Source of the DNA: Pegoplata infirma
Taxonomy: Eukaryota; Arthropoda; Insecta; Diptera; Anthomyiidae
Reading direction: 5' to 3'
Assembly (NCBI GenBank): GCA_963921195.1
Contig: OY992537.1
Coordinates: 36,069,410 to 36,133,409 of the forward strand
DNA length: 64,000 bases
Position 1 is the first letter of the stretch. Every line of letters begins with the position of its first letter. The position numbers were made by a program, and so were the translations under genes. Of this stretch, positions 43,788-55,378 are shown piece by piece. The notes under the pieces were generated by a model. It was not told the DNA's origin. It worked only from the letters and a program-made list of their open reading frames with translations, and did not search any database.

Positions 43788-44776
43788 AACAAGTAGAAAA
43801 GTTAAATTCGACTTGGCCGAATCTATGAATACCCTCCACAATGCCCTTTTTAAGTGATAGTAAATTTTCTAACGTGAAAAAATAACATTTTTGGTTAGAA
43901 ATATTTTATTTTCTGTAAAAAAACTTTTTTTATTAATTTTTGAAAAAAAAAAAAAAAAATTTACTAATTTTTTTTTTGAGTGTAAAATTTTTTTTGAGTG
44001 TATTTTTTTTTGTTTTAGTGTAAAAAAACTTTTTTTTATTAATTTTTGAAAAAAAAAAAAAAATAATTTACCAATTTTTTTTTGAGTGTAAAATTTTTTT
44101 TTGAGTGTAAACTTTTTTTGAGAGTATTTTTTTTTGTTTTAGTGTAAAATTATTTTTGTGTGACAAAAAAACCTTTTAAAATATTTTTCTGACTTACAAA
44201 TGTTTTTAAAACATGTTTAACGGGTTTTCAACACGTGAATTTAAGGTGAAACTAATCTGAAATTTACGGTTTTGCTAATAACTTTTGAACCACTGGACCG
44301 ATTTGGCTGAAATTTAAAACGAACCGGACCAGAGGAACGGTAAATATATATGCCACACTTCAGCACCCTCAGAATTGCCGTTCGAAAGTTACCGTGTGTT
44401 TTATCTCGTAAATTCCAGAAAAACCCTTGCCGAAATTCACTCATTTGCTTATAACTTTTGAACCACTGGACCGATTTCGCTGGATTGCAATACCAACCTG
44501 ACCAGGTAAATGTCCAACATATATGCCAAACTTCAGGAGCCTCTGTAAAGTCTTTCAAAAGTTAGCGTGTTTTCAACAGACAGACAGACAGACAGACAGA
44601 CGGACAGACGGACGGACGGACGGACGGACGGACGGACATCGCTAGATCGTCTTAAAATCGATCGAGGATCATGAATATATATATTTTATGGGGTCCTAGA
44701 CCAATATTTCGAGGTGTTACAAACGGAATGACAAACTTATATATACCCTCTATCACTAGAGTGGAGGGTATAAAAA
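43788..44776 (+). mobile_element. GTCY lineage A, full-length reference copy
   Basis: It runs from AACAAGTAGAAAAGTTAAATTC to GAGTGGAGGGTATAAAA without insertions (989 bp). It shows ATACCCTCCAC near the left end, GAGTGTAAAATTTTTTTTGAG-like internal repetition, two GAACCACTGGACCGATTT blocks (44286, 44460), the longest GTCY tract of the window (44575-44636, CAGA units then CGGA units), GATCGAGGATCATGAA and the end hairpin ATACCCTCTATCACTAGAGTGGAGGGTAT. It is non-coding; it matches DINE-1/mini-me architecture and is taken as a non-autonomous helentron relative (inference). Confidence 0.88.
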
Positions 44777-45129
44777 AGAGTTTAAAAATTCATTTATAGT
44801 TTACTATATGAGTTTTCCTTCAAAATATAGTAAGGGTGTTCACAATTTTCTTCAAATAGTTCATGAAAAACTATAGTTCATAAACTTATGTATAAATAGT
44901 TCATAGTTTTCTAAAAATTAAATTTCCAAATATATGAAAGAAGTTCTTAACGCGAAAACATTTTTTTCGCAAATCAATGAAAAATATCTTTATTTTTAAG
45001 AAAAGTCCAGGAAAAAATATTTTTTTCGGCATAAAATGTTAACAAAATTTCTTGACCGGAACATAAGCCAAATTTTTGAAAAATATAGTTAAGCGGTAGC
45101 GCCAAGTCTGATTTAAAACTGATGACCAG
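44777..45129. other. Gene-free AT-rich stretch
   Basis: TTCATAGTTTTCT/ATAGTTCATAAAC phrases recur, but no unit or gene can be defined. Confidence 0.35.
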
Positions 45130-45560
45130 GGACAGGACCTTCATGCACTAAAAAATATGTTTAAGGCGCCTAAAATATACACTAAAAAGTCTTGAAATAT
45201 GCACTAAAAATCTTAAAATATGCACTAAAAATCATAAATATCCACTTATTTTTTTACTTTTATACAAAAAAATTATAACAATTGAATTCAGTCTCGTATT
45301 AGTGAATAAAATGTTATTAAAAAATAAAAGTTATCTAAAAATTTTAATAATTGCTTTAATACAAAAAAAAAATATCATAAAAAAATCTTAAAAATAGCTT
45401 AAAATGCTAAAACATAACTTAAAAACTAAAATTTATACAAAATATGACCTAAAAATATGCATTTATACCGAAATAATAGCAAAATATGCAAAAATATGCA
45501 TTTTAAGCAAAATATGCAAAAATATGCACTAACGAATCGATGCCATTTTAAAACAAATTC
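45130..45560 (-). repeat. TGCATATTTT-rich interspersed repeat, copy 2 (reverse)
   Basis: ATGCACTAAAAAATATG, several ATATGCACTAAAAATC units and AAAATATGCAAAAATATGCATTTTAAGC, then CGAATCGATGCCATTTTAAA, are the reverse complement of the 59165-59715 copy. Confidence 0.7.
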
Positions 45561-46071
45561 TGTGATTAGCAAAGATATTTTGTTTATGCTGTTCCTTGTT
45601 GATGACACTACATTTTCTGAGTTTCACAGCATTTCAAAATCTTTTGAGGCTCAAATAAATTGGTCAAAAACTGGACAATCCGCGTATATAATTTTGTTAC
45701 CTAATGGTAGTAGAATCGAATCTTTATGGTAAAGTCAGTGTGTTTTTCAAAAAGTCTTTATTTGTTGCACAGTGTAATTTAATAATTTTCTTTTTTAGTT
45801 TTAGTAAATTTGTTATAACTCCCTTAAAAAAGCTTAAAATGGGGATGTCTCGAAAACTTTGAAGGATAAAGCAAAAATTTATGAATTTTTAAAAAGGAAT
45901 TATTGAAAATTACAGAAAAAAAAAATTAACTTAAAAATGGGAAAATTAAATAAGTTCAAGGAAAATTGATAATGATTTTCCTTGAACTTATTTGTTTACT
46001 TCTTTAAAGTTCATAGTTTTCTTTAAAATTAGGAAATATTTTTTTTTTAATATTATGCGAATTTGAAATAA

Positions 46072-46744
46072 AACAAGTAGAAAAAATTAATTCGGCTTGG
46101 CCGAATCTATGAATACCCTCCACAATGCCCTCTTTAAAGGTTAGTAAATTTTTTAACTTGAAAAAAATTAATAATTTTGACTTGAAATATTTTATTTTGA
46201 GAAAAACATTTTTTTGTCAGTTTTAAAAAAAAAGAAAAATTACTAATTTAAAATTTTTTTTTTGAGTGTAAATTTTTATTACAAATGTTTTTAAAGCTCG
46301 GGGTTTTTAACACTCGAAACTAAGGTGAAACCAATCTGAAATTTACGGATTTTCTAATAATTTTTGAACCGATTTGGCTGAAATTCATTACGAATTAGAC
46401 AAAGGGAACGACAAACAGTACCTTCAAAGTTGTCGTTAGAAAGTTATCGTGTTTTTTATCTCAATAATTTGTGAAAACCCCTTGCCGAAATTCACTCTTT
46501 TGCTTACAACTTTTGAACCTATAGACCGATTTCGCTGGATTGCAATACCAACCTGACTAGGTAAATGACCAATATATATGACAAACTTCAGGAGCCTCCG
46601 TAAAGTCCTTTTAAATCGTCTTAAAATCGATCGAGGATCGTGAATATATATACTTTATGGGGTCCTAGACCAATATTTCGAGGTGTTACAAACGGAATAA
46701 CAAACTAATATATACCCTCTATCACTAGAGTGGAGGGTATAAAA
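46072..46744 (+). mobile_element. GTCY lineage A copy lacking its GTCY tract
   Basis: Same ends as the 43788 copy (AACAAGTAGAAAAAATTAATTCGGC ... GAGTGGAGGGTATAAAA). The block AGCCTCCGTAAAGTCCTTT joins directly to TAAATCGTCTTAAAATCGATCG, so the microsatellite and its neighbours were deleted. Confidence 0.85.
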
Positions 46745-47339
46745 TTGGGAAAATTTTATTTCAATTTAGTTTATACACATTTGAGGACCCGATTGGCCTG
46801 GACTTACAATTAGATGGGTTTTTTAAGAATTGTCAAAGTTTTTGATTGAAAATTTGTGTTCATTTCGCTCTACCTAACTTAGTGTTTGAGATATGTGAAT
46901 TTAGGGGACACCTGGGGTCTTGAGAGTTTTAATAACTCGATAAATTTAAAACTATTACTCGAAGAGCTTTTTGCAGTCTTGTTCGGTATGTTATGAGCTA
47001 CAAAAATGGTTTTGAACTACTTATTTGTAGTGTTGGAATATTTACCGAGATATCATAATTTTAAAATTTTCGGGAATGCCAAATTTTTTGTAATCGAAAG
47101 TTAGAAGCCACTGGGTTCCACACTTGTGGAGAGAACCGGCGATACTACGGTGATCCAAAGAACCAGAAATTGCATTCATTTTGCTCTATGTGGCTTAGCT
47201 TTCGAGATATAGCCATTTTAAGTTTATTTTATTTCCCCAAGTTAAAAACTTTTACTAAAATCGGGGAAAAAACTTCCTCAAATCTTAGAAGATGAACTAA
47301 TTTGTAGAAAATTACATCCTAAAACTAAAGTAGAGGATT
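46745..47339. other. Gene-free stretch
   Basis: No gene, RNA or repeat boundaries identified. The sequence is of mixed composition. Confidence 0.4.
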
Positions 47340-48881
47340 ATATGGGGCATTCCATGTCAAATCCGACACTTTGAAAACATTTTTTTTTTAGATTCTCCCA
47401 ATTTGTTTACAGTTTTTAATACCCTTCGAAAACTCTTTCGTGGTAAATTTTCCGATTTTTTTGATGACCCGTTCAAAAGATATTGAATTTTTAAAAATTG
47501 GCAGTTTGTTCCTTTACTTAAACTTTTTTTACTCATAACTTTTTCAATAATGGTCAAAATTTCAATTTTTTTTTTTCAAAATTTTTGTTTTTTTACGTAC
47601 TTTAAAAACAAAATCCCATAAAATACTTAAAAGCGCTCTAGCATGAGATTTTAAAGTTTTAAAATTTAAATCTCATTTTTGAAAATGTTTGTACTCTTCG
47701 ATTTTTTTGAAATTCTTTGTGTAAAACTTTTATCGATTCTACAACTTTTTTGCCCAGGAGGATCGTGGGATAACGATTATTACTATTTTGTAAAATTTTT
47801 TGAAAAAAAATATTGTAATTTTCCAATCTTAAAATCATTTCTACTGCTCCAATGGTACGTCATAGAGGGGTCATTTATAAGACCGACCCCAATAATTTTT
47901 ACGTCTTAACATTTCTTTGGAACAAACTAATACTCTATCTCCAATTTATAAGGGGGCTCCCACACAAAACGACATTTTTTAAAATTCGCTCCAACCGCTC
48001 TAACTGCCCTAATAGTGCCCTTAGGGCAACAAAATGTATGACCGACTCACAATATTTCTTAGTCTTAACATTTTCCCTGAACACACCTACCCTCTATATC
48101 TAATTGTTATGGTGGTCCCCATACAATTTTTTTTATTTTTTGTAAACTCGTTTTATTTAATCAGTTTTTACCGTTCCAATGGTGCGCCCGAGATAAAATT
48201 TGTATAAAATTTACTTCAACTGTTATTTGTTTGGGAGCCTACTTAGGGAGTGGAGATGGGGCGCAGGTATGTTTTAAAAAAATATTGTAGGGTAAAAATA
48301 AAAAAAAAAAAAATCGGTCTCACTAATGACCCCACTCGGACGCACCATTGGACCGGTAGAAGCTGAAACACCTTAATTGTAAAAGATAGAGGGTAGGTGT
48401 GTTAAAAAAAAAATTTTGGACTAAAAAAATATTGTGGGTCAGTCATACATTTTGTTGCTCTAAGGGTACTATTAGGGCAGTTAGAGCGGTTGGAGCAAAT
48501 TTTAAAAAATGTTTTTTTGTGTGGGAGCCCCCTTAGAAATTGGAGATAGGGTATTAGTTTGTCTCAAAGAAATGTTTAGACGTAAAAATTAATGGGTGTC
48601 GGTCTTATAAATGACCCCTCTATGACGCACCATTGGAGCAGTAGAAATGATTTTAAGATTGGAAAATTATAATATTTTTTTTTAATTTTAAAAAAATGGT
48701 AATAGTCGTTATCCCGCGATCCTGCTTGGCAAAAAAGTTGTAGAATCGATAGAAGTTTTACATAAAAAAATGTCAAAAAAATCGAAGAGTACAAACATTT
48801 TCAAAAATGAGATTTAAATTAAAACTTAGAAATCGCATACTAGAGCGCTTTTAAGATCTTTTTTGGATTTTTTGTTTAAAA

Positions 48882-50125
48882 CGATGTGACGCTTAAAATG
48901 TTTCAGAAGCTTCAACGGCAAATGGGACGGAGTATCACTGGCGCTTTGAGAACAACATCAGCCGACTCTATCGACACTTTATTGCACTTATTACCAATTG
49001 ATCTCTTTGCTAAGGGCGAAGCTTACAGAGCTTGCCTCAGACTCAAAGAGTCAAATTGGTTCAAGTATCGCAACTTTGGACACAGTAACATTGCTAATAT
49101 GGACCGTATTGACTCTGATTACACAGTGCCCAAACTATTTTTCGACCGGAAATATGAAGTTAGATTTCCGGATCGAGAATTCTGGTCGACCTGGCAGGGC
49201 CCTCCTGCGAACTCAATAAATATCTTTACTGATGAATCGAAGCAATCGCATGGTGTTGGAGTTGGTTTCACGATACTGGAACTAGACCAACACTTATCTT
49301 TTAAATTACCCGTGGACTCGAGTATCTTTCAGGCTGAGATAGCTGCTATATCAAAAGCTGTGGAATATATGGCAAAGGAAAAAGGTGCCACCCTTAATTT
49401 CTACGTGGATATTCAAGCTGCTCTAAAGGCACTCTTGAGCTACCAAATTAAATCGAAAACGGTTTTAAAGTGTTACGAGAATTTAAAACAACTTTGCTTG
49501 AATAATGAAGTTACCTTATTATGGGTACCAGGGCACGAAGGAATAGAAGGAAACGAGAAAGCAGATGAACTCGCGAAACTTGGAGCAGATGGCATAGGTA
49601 CCACCATAATGCTTTCACCGCCACTCCAGCATTTCAAACTTAAACGAAATACCCTTACTGTCGCCAAAGCAAATCGAAGATGGAAGGAACTTCGGACAAT
49701 TTAATGGCCACGCTATGATTTAGGAAGAACTAAATTCTTACTTACACTTACGAGAATAGAATGTCGTATGTTGACAGGTTTAATAACGGGACACTGTCTT
49801 GTCGGAAAACATGCCAAGAACATGAATCTTATTACGGACGCAAACTGTAAAAGGTGCGAGACACCAGACGTCGAAGAGACCATTGAACACATCCTGTGTC
49901 ACTGCCCGGCTTTGGCACGAACTCGACTATCAATTATAGGAAGTTCACAGTTCGAGACTTTGGAGGAAATTACGAGGATAGACCTGAAGAGCTTGAAACA
50001 ATTCGCAATGAAGGTCAATGTATTTAGTTTACATCGATAAGCGGAAAAGTTTTGTGGTATCGCTATGGACCAATTGGTCTATGCGGAGTGCCCATCTGGC
50101 ACCGCCACCCTAACCTAACCTAACC
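48882..50125 (+). mobile_element. LOA/I-like LINE, 5'-truncated, 10-bp target duplication
   Basis: TTGTTTAAAA is duplicated exactly at 48872-48881 and 50126-50135. The insert begins inside the RT thumb and ends with a short 3' untranslated part (GTGGTATCGCTATGGACC...) and a tail of CCTAA units rather than poly(A). It is a 1,244-bp truncated copy inserted in palindrome B's right arm. The 3' untranslated motif resembles that of the LINE at 40393-42380. Confidence 0.92.
48886..50040 (+). pseudogene. RT C-terminus, RNase H and zinc knuckle of the LINE
   Basis: One frame is open across 385 codons except for a single TAA at 49702-49704. Residues 1-60 are the RT thumb (QRQMGRSITGALRTTSADS). Residues ~112-235 are an RNase H domain with the expected acidic residues: Asp116 (IFTDES), Glu151 (FQAEIAA), Asp175 (YVDIQAAL) and Asp227 in EGNEKADELA, with His217 in WVPGHEG. 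After the stop, the same frame continues WPRYDLGRTKFLLTLTR, GLITGHCLVG and the knuckle CKRCE...ETIEHILCHCPA to a TAA at 50038-50040. RT plus RNase H plus CCHC is the LOA/I-type layout. The catalytic RT half is absent, so it is not functional. Confidence 0.92.
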
Positions 50126-50242
50126 TTGTTTAAAAGTACGTAAAAAAACAAAAATTTTGAAAAAAAAAATTAAAATTTTGAACCATTATTAAAGAAGTTA
50201 TGAGTAAAAGAAGTTTGAGTAAAGGAACAAACTACCAATTTT

Positions 50243-51087
50243 TATACCCTACACCACACTGTGGTACAGGGTATAATGAGTTTGTGCTGATGTTTGTAAC
50301 TACCCGAAATATTGGTCCTAGACCCACTTTTAAGTATACCGATCGACTTAGAATCACTTTTTGAGTCGATTTAGCGATGTCCGTCCATCCGTCCGTCCGT
50401 CCGTCCGTCCGTCTGTCTGTCCATGTAAACGGTGTAAACACGATACAGGTCGCAATTCTCGATCAATTGACTTGAAATTTAAAACTTAAGCCTCTTTTGG
50501 CCCAAGGACGAAGCCTATTGAAATTGGAAAAAATCAGTCCATATTTAGACCTAGCCCCCATACAAAGGTCCTCTTTAGTTTTGGCTCAAATGACTCTAAT
50601 AGTCGCATTTTAATAGGTATCTTTTCAAAATTTGGCAGGAATTAATGTTTTATACACACAAATCACCATTCCGAATTTTAAAGAAATCGAACCAGTTCTT
50701 CTAGTAGCCCCCATACAAACCACCTTCCCGATTTTCACATAAATCTCTCAATTTTCATAAAAATAGAAAATATTTAATTAAAATTCTGTTTGTGTATGTT
50801 AAACGCGTACTTTAATAACCTTATCAAATCTAATTATCATCGGACCATTTTGGACTTAGGTCCCATGTGGAAATTTCGCCCGATATTCAGTTGAAGCGAT
50901 TTATTGTCAACAAAAAGAAGCCTATTCCACTCAAATTTGATTAGTGATTGCTTTTTACACTTATTAAAGATTTGACAAAATATAGATCTAATCAGTCCAT
51001 GTTTGAACTTGGGACCCATGGTCCGGGAAACTCTGGTGTAGGGTATTATATGGTCGGTCTTGACCGACTATAATTTTCTTACTTGTT
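50243..51087 (-). mobile_element. GTCY lineage B, full-length, minus orientation
   Basis: The left (3') end carries the hairpin ATACCCTACACCACACTGTGGTACAGGGTAT. Next are CGAAATATTGGTCCTAGACC, the GTCY tract (50380-50420), CGCAATTCTCGATCAATTGACTTG and CCTATT...TCAGTCCATATTTAGACCTAG. The right (5') end is GTGTAGGGTATTATATGG, TTGACCGACTATAATTTTCTTACTTGTTT. It is inserted in palindrome B. The copy at 61741-62531 is the same lineage, forward. Confidence 0.88.
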
Positions 51088-51140
51088 TAAAATTCGATAT
51101 CTTTTGAACGGGTCATCAAAAAAATCTGAAAATTTTTCCA

Positions 51141-51502
51141 AAGTTTGATTTAAGTCTTTTTTTTTAATGCAGGTAGCTCGAAACGGAGCTTTGATTAATA
51201 GGGCCATCAAATGTGCATGAACTAACTCCAAGATACAGAATCGCTCCGTAAGAGTGAATCCACTTATTGTCTTAGTGGCCACATGTGTTCGGCAGAAATT
51301 CTTACAATTGGCGTTTATTACGTTGTTATATGATTTTTTGTTATTTGTAAAGCTTCTCAGTTTCTAGGAATTTACAAGGCGGGGTTTCATTTTCTTAAAA
51401 AATAAATTAACAGCAACATCCCAATTGGAAAAAATGGAAAAGAATTTTTTGGTATTTTAATTAAGATCGTTTCGATTTGATTTTTTTAGATTTAAAACAA
51501 CG
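51141..51502. other. Gene-free stretch
   Basis: Mixed, moderately complex sequence with no supported gene, RNA or repeat ends. Confidence 0.4.
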
Positions 51503-51860
51503 TCAAAATTCTTATGAAATTTAATATTTAAATGGGATTTTCTCAAAAAAAAAAAACAAAAACGAAACGCAAAGCACGTGTCTGAATTTTTTTGTGTGGA
51601 TAGAGAAACATCTAACCTTACAAAAAAATACAAAGAAAAAAATGGGCGGATTTTTGATAAATTGACTTTTTAACAAAATGGGAAATTTCAGAACGGGTTC
51701 TGAAAAATTTTCAAAATAAAAGTGTTTAATCGATAGCCCATAAAAATTAAAAAACCAAAATCGAAATTTTCTTAGTTTCATATAGGGCTATCAATACAAC
51801 CTATTCAGAAATTCATGGGACACATGTTTTTTTCGCTAGAGATTTGGTGTGGAATGCCTC
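51503..51860. mobile_element. Single right arm of palindrome E family
   Basis: TTATGAAATTTAATATTTAAATGGGATTTTCTC, GTGTGGATAG, CAGAACGGGTTCTGAAAATTTTC, TATAGGGCTATC and TTTGGTGTGGAATGCCTC follow the right arm of 57936-59021. No left arm is present. Its GGAATGCCTC end is immediately repeated (ATGTGGAATGCCTC) and followed by the 3' end of a GTCY lineage A element (CTATCACTAGAGCGGAGGG). Confidence 0.75.
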
Positions 51861-51900
51861 ATGTGGAATGCCTCTATCACTAGAGCGGAGGGTATAAAAA
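51861..51900 (+). mobile_element. GTCY lineage A 3' terminal fragment
   Basis: CCTCTATCACTAGAGCGGAGGGTATAAAA is the right end of lineage A, left behind next to the palindrome arm. Confidence 0.65.
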
Positions 51901-52636
51901 AATAAAATCGGTCGAAATGTTTTTGAGACAATGTTATTCGAAATTTTCAAAAAAATTCAAATCATTTCAGCCAAAAATTTCCAACCCGGTTTCAGCTATT
52001 TTTTTTTTATATGTAAGTTTCATTTGCAAGTTTCCATGATTTTATTTGTTTGTATGTGATATTAAATTTAAATGAAAATTGAATGAAAATCACTTAAACT
52101 GAAACCGAAAAAATAAAAATACATAACCAAAGAACATAAACTACTCGTATTGCAGACAAATGAAATCAAGTCTTCACCGTTCAACATGGTACTTGTACGC
52201 AAAAAAAAAAAAAAAAAACACGCAGCATAAATGTGTAAATGAGTAGCTTAAAGTATTAGCTCACATCATCGATCCACAAGTGAAACTGATAGGTTTTTAC
52301 TTGCTTCATTTGCAATTTTGTTGTTTATGATCTGCAGGGGGTAATTAGCACTTTGTGCAACATTCTTCCCTTCGTTGCTTCTTCCATCCACACTGTTTTA
52401 TTGCAAATATATTCAAAAAGGTAAGGATTTTTTATGTATTATATTTATGCTAAAATATCAATAAAATACTATATGCCAGTTTACATACAGAATGTATAAA
52501 TTTAATTTATATATAGTTTTTCTTCAAGAAAAAAATTTATTTAACTCTAAATTTTAAGATCAAAAAAAAAATCTATACAAACTACTGCAAAAGAACAAAA
52601 CAAAGTTAGGATTGACCGAATCTACACCATTTCCAA
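51901..52636. other. Gene-free stretch with an A-homopolymer
   Basis: An A-run near 52201-52219 and otherwise complex sequence (GCACTTTGTGCAACATTCTTCC, GCTTCTTCCATCCACACTG) that may be unique host DNA. No exon or RNA supported. Confidence 0.4.
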
Positions 52637-53550
52637 TTGCATTTCAGAAATTATCAATTGGATTTCAGAAACTATCAATTGTATTTCAGAAGTTATCAAT
52701 TGTATTTCAGAATTTATCAATTGTTTTTCAGAAGTTATCAGTTGTATTTCAGAACTTATCAAATGTATTTCAGAAATTATCAGTTGTGTTTCAGATATGT
52801 ATAATCAACTGTCAACTAACATTCGTAAAACAAATGAAATACAATTAATAATTGAATAATAATTGAAATACAATTAATAATTTGTGAAATACATACAATT
52901 GATTAATTTTGAAATACAATTGATAAATTTTGAATAATTTCTGAAATACAATTGATATTTTCTGAAATATAAATTATAAATTTCTAAAATTTTTCTAAAA
53001 ATATTTATACAACTGATAAATTCTGAAAAACAATTGAAAATTTCTGACATACAATTGATAATTTCTAAAATACAATTGATAATATCTGAAATACAATTGA
53101 TAATATCTGAAATACAACTGATAAATTCTGAAACACAATTAATAACTTTTGAAATACAATTGATAATTTCTGAAATACAATTGATAATTTCTGAAATACA
53201 ATTGAAGGGCTTACTGCAAGAACTAAATAAGCAACACTTTATTTTTTCATGTTTTTCGCCTTCTGCTGATGTTCCATTCACAGATTTTTGGCAGAAGTCT
53301 TGCTTAAAGCTTTTGTACAAGTATATTGAGGATAAAAGTTCTGCAAAAGTTTTATTTTCAACATTATTTTTAAAGTTTTAAGGCAAAAACCACCATAAAA
53401 TGAAATGTTGCATATCGAGTTCTTACAATAAGCCCTTCAATTTATAGTTTCTGAAATACAATTGATAAATTTTGAAATACAATTGATAATTTCTGAAATA
53501 CAATTCATAAATTTTGAAAAACACTTGATAATTCCAGAAATACAAGTGAA
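52637..53550. repeat. 21-bp minisatellite in inverted blocks
   Basis: Plus-sense units ATCAATTGTATTTCAGAAATT run from 52637 to ~52795. The reverse unit AATTTCTGAAATACAATTGAT runs from ~52840 to 53205 and again from ~53445 to 53550, with 240 bp of non-repeat DNA between. Because 21 is a multiple of three, long open frames of heptad peptides (FQKLSIV-type on plus, INCISEI-type on minus) arise without being genes. Confidence 0.92.
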
Positions 53551-53564
53551 ACTGGTGTATATAT

Positions 53565-54478
53565 GGGGCATTTCGTGTCAAATCGGACACTTTAAATATT
53601 TTTTTTTTAGATTTTCCCAATTTGTTAACAGTTTTTAGTACCCTTCGAAACTCCTTCGTGGTAAATTTTCAGATTTTTTTCATGACCCGTTCAAAAGATA
53701 TCGAATTTTTAAAAATTGGTAGTTTGTTCTTTTACTCAAACTTCTTTTACTGATAACTTCTTCAATAATGGTCCAAATCGCAATTTTTTTTAAAAATTTT
53801 TGTGTTTTACGTTCTTTTTATAAAAAAATCTAAGAAATCATAAAAGTTATATAGTATGCGATTTTTAAGTTTTAAAATTTAAATCTCATTTTTGAAAATG
53901 TATGAACTCTTTGATTTTTTGATTTTTTTGGAGTAAAACCTCTATTGATTCTACAAACTTTTTGGCTTATAGGATTGTGGGATAACGATTATTACTATTT
54001 TTTTAAATTTTTTGAAAAAATTTTATTGTAATTTCCCAATCTTAAAATCATTTCTACTGCACCAATGGTGCGTCATAGAGGGGTAATTTCCAAGACCAAC
54101 CCCCATTATTTTTTACGTCTAAACATTTCTTCGGAACAAACTAATACCTTATCTCCAATTTCTAAGGGGGGGTGTGGGAGCACAAAATGACATTTTTTTT
54201 AAATTTTCTCCAACCGCTCTAACTGCCCTAAGAGTGCCCTTAGAGCAGTTAAATGTATGACCGACCAACAATATTTTTTTAGTACAAACATTTTCTCTGA
54301 ACACACCTACCCTCTGTTTTTAACTATTAAGGTGGTCTCCCATACAATTTTTTTAATTTTTTGTAAATTTGTTTTATTTAATCAGCTTTTACCGGTCCAA
54401 TGGTGCGTCCGAGAGGGGTTATTAGTGAGACCGACCCCCATTTATTTTTACCCTCCAACATTTTTGTAATACAAACCT
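53565..54478 (+). mobile_element. Palindrome A family, single left arm (copy D)
   Basis: It starts GGGGCATTTCGTGTCAAATCG next to ATAT (53561-53564) and follows the left arm of palindrome A (AATTTGTTAACAGTTTTTAG, GGATTGTGGGATAACGATTA, GCACCAATGGTGCGTCATAG, GACCGACCCCCATTTATTTT) to about 54478. No right arm follows. Confidence 0.8.
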
Positions 54479-55068
54479 ACCATATCAGTGTTTAAAAATT
54501 TGTCCCCTTGTGAAACAATATAGACCTTCTGGAAAATTTCGATAGCTCCCGAACTAACAGGAATATTGTCTAGCGCAAAAACACGTGTCGACTTAAATTT
54601 AATAAAGATTATTTCGTATTCATATGCATATCGTAGGTCTATGTCTTCATATAAATACCCCCCCCCCCACTCCCCCAAAATTTACACATTTTCCTTAAAA
54701 ATAAAACTTTCTACAAAGCCGAATTTTTACAAGGTTATGCTACCGTTGGATAGGCATTAAAAAATCCTCTCTTTTCATATGTAAACATCATATAGTTTCT
54801 TAGAAAGAAATGGCTTTAAAATCCTCAAAACCATTTTTTCGCAATTTTTTTACCCATATTTTGAACCTCTAAATTCCCGATATGGCCGATAAACCGAGAC
54901 ACCCCAATCTTAGAATTGTCTCTTTAATATATTTCACGTTTCGTGCAAATCGGTTCATAAGGGTTGAAATACTTCCCTGGTTAGTGAAATCATTCAAAAA
55001 CAGCTAAAAATTTTCTTGACCCCCTCCGATTTTGATGAAATTTGGTTTAGTTGTAACACTAATTGTAA
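54479..55068. other. Gene-free stretch
   Basis: A 10-C run lies near 54659. The part from 54840 has TCTCGAATGG-free, old-repeat-like phrases (ATTTTGATGAAATTTGGTTTAG, CTTCCCTGGTTAG) that echo the termini of the PIF-like MITEs, but no element can be bounded. Confidence 0.4.
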
Positions 55069-55315
55069 CACACAGAAAACAAATTTGCTAATTTCCAACT
55101 GAAATTCAGTTGTTGCAACAAAAATTTGGTTGATGCATTTGTATTAAGGTTGTAACATCTAAATATCGGTAGTTACAACTAACTTTTGTTAATACAACTG
55201 TCTTTTAATTGAAAAAACTAAAAAATTCGTCTGCCACAGCGAAATATAGTAGCAGCAACCGAATTTTGAGTTGATACAACTGAAAAATTCAGTTGGAAAT
55301 TTATTTTTCTCTGTG
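55069..55315 (-). mobile_element. 247-bp MITE (CACAGA family), reverse copy
   Basis: CACACAGAAAACAAATTTGC at the left and TTATTTTTCTCTGTG at the right. The interior (TTCCAACTGAA, TTGCAACAAAAATTTGG, AGTAGCAGCAACCGAATTTTG, GTTGATACAACTGAAAAATT) is the reverse complement of the 4719-4949 MITE with many differences. Confidence 0.8.
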
Positions 55316-55378
55316 AAGTGATAAACTTACGCACACTTATTTTCAGCTCTCTGAGTAAACAGTAGCTGAAAATACGGA

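Larger units (their letters stand above)
47344..51140. mobile_element. Palindrome A family copy B, with two nested insertions
   Basis: The left arm starts GGGGCATTCCATGTCAAATCC next to ATAT (47340-47343) and follows palindrome A's arm to about 48190. The right arm resumes near 48230 and continues to 48881, where a LINE interrupts it. It resumes at 50126-50242, is interrupted again by a GTCY lineage B element, and resumes at 51088-51140 (TTCGATATCTTTTGAACGGGTCAT). The terminal ~150 bp of the right arm are missing. Confidence 0.85.

Noticed and set aside
44241..44558. 105-residue minus-strand open frame
   Set aside because: It lies wholly within a GTCY lineage A element, is not preserved in the other copies and has no protein motif.
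50105..50125. Telomere sequence
   Set aside because: Only three CCTAA units, located exactly at a LINE 3' end inside a target duplication.
52637..53205. CRISPR-like regular repeat
   Set aside because: Units are contiguous 21-mers without unique spacers, in eukaryotic DNA.
52612..53381. Open frames of 78-148 residues with heptad peptides on both strands
   Set aside because: They are a by-product of a 21-bp minisatellite whose length is a multiple of three; both strands give equally long frames.
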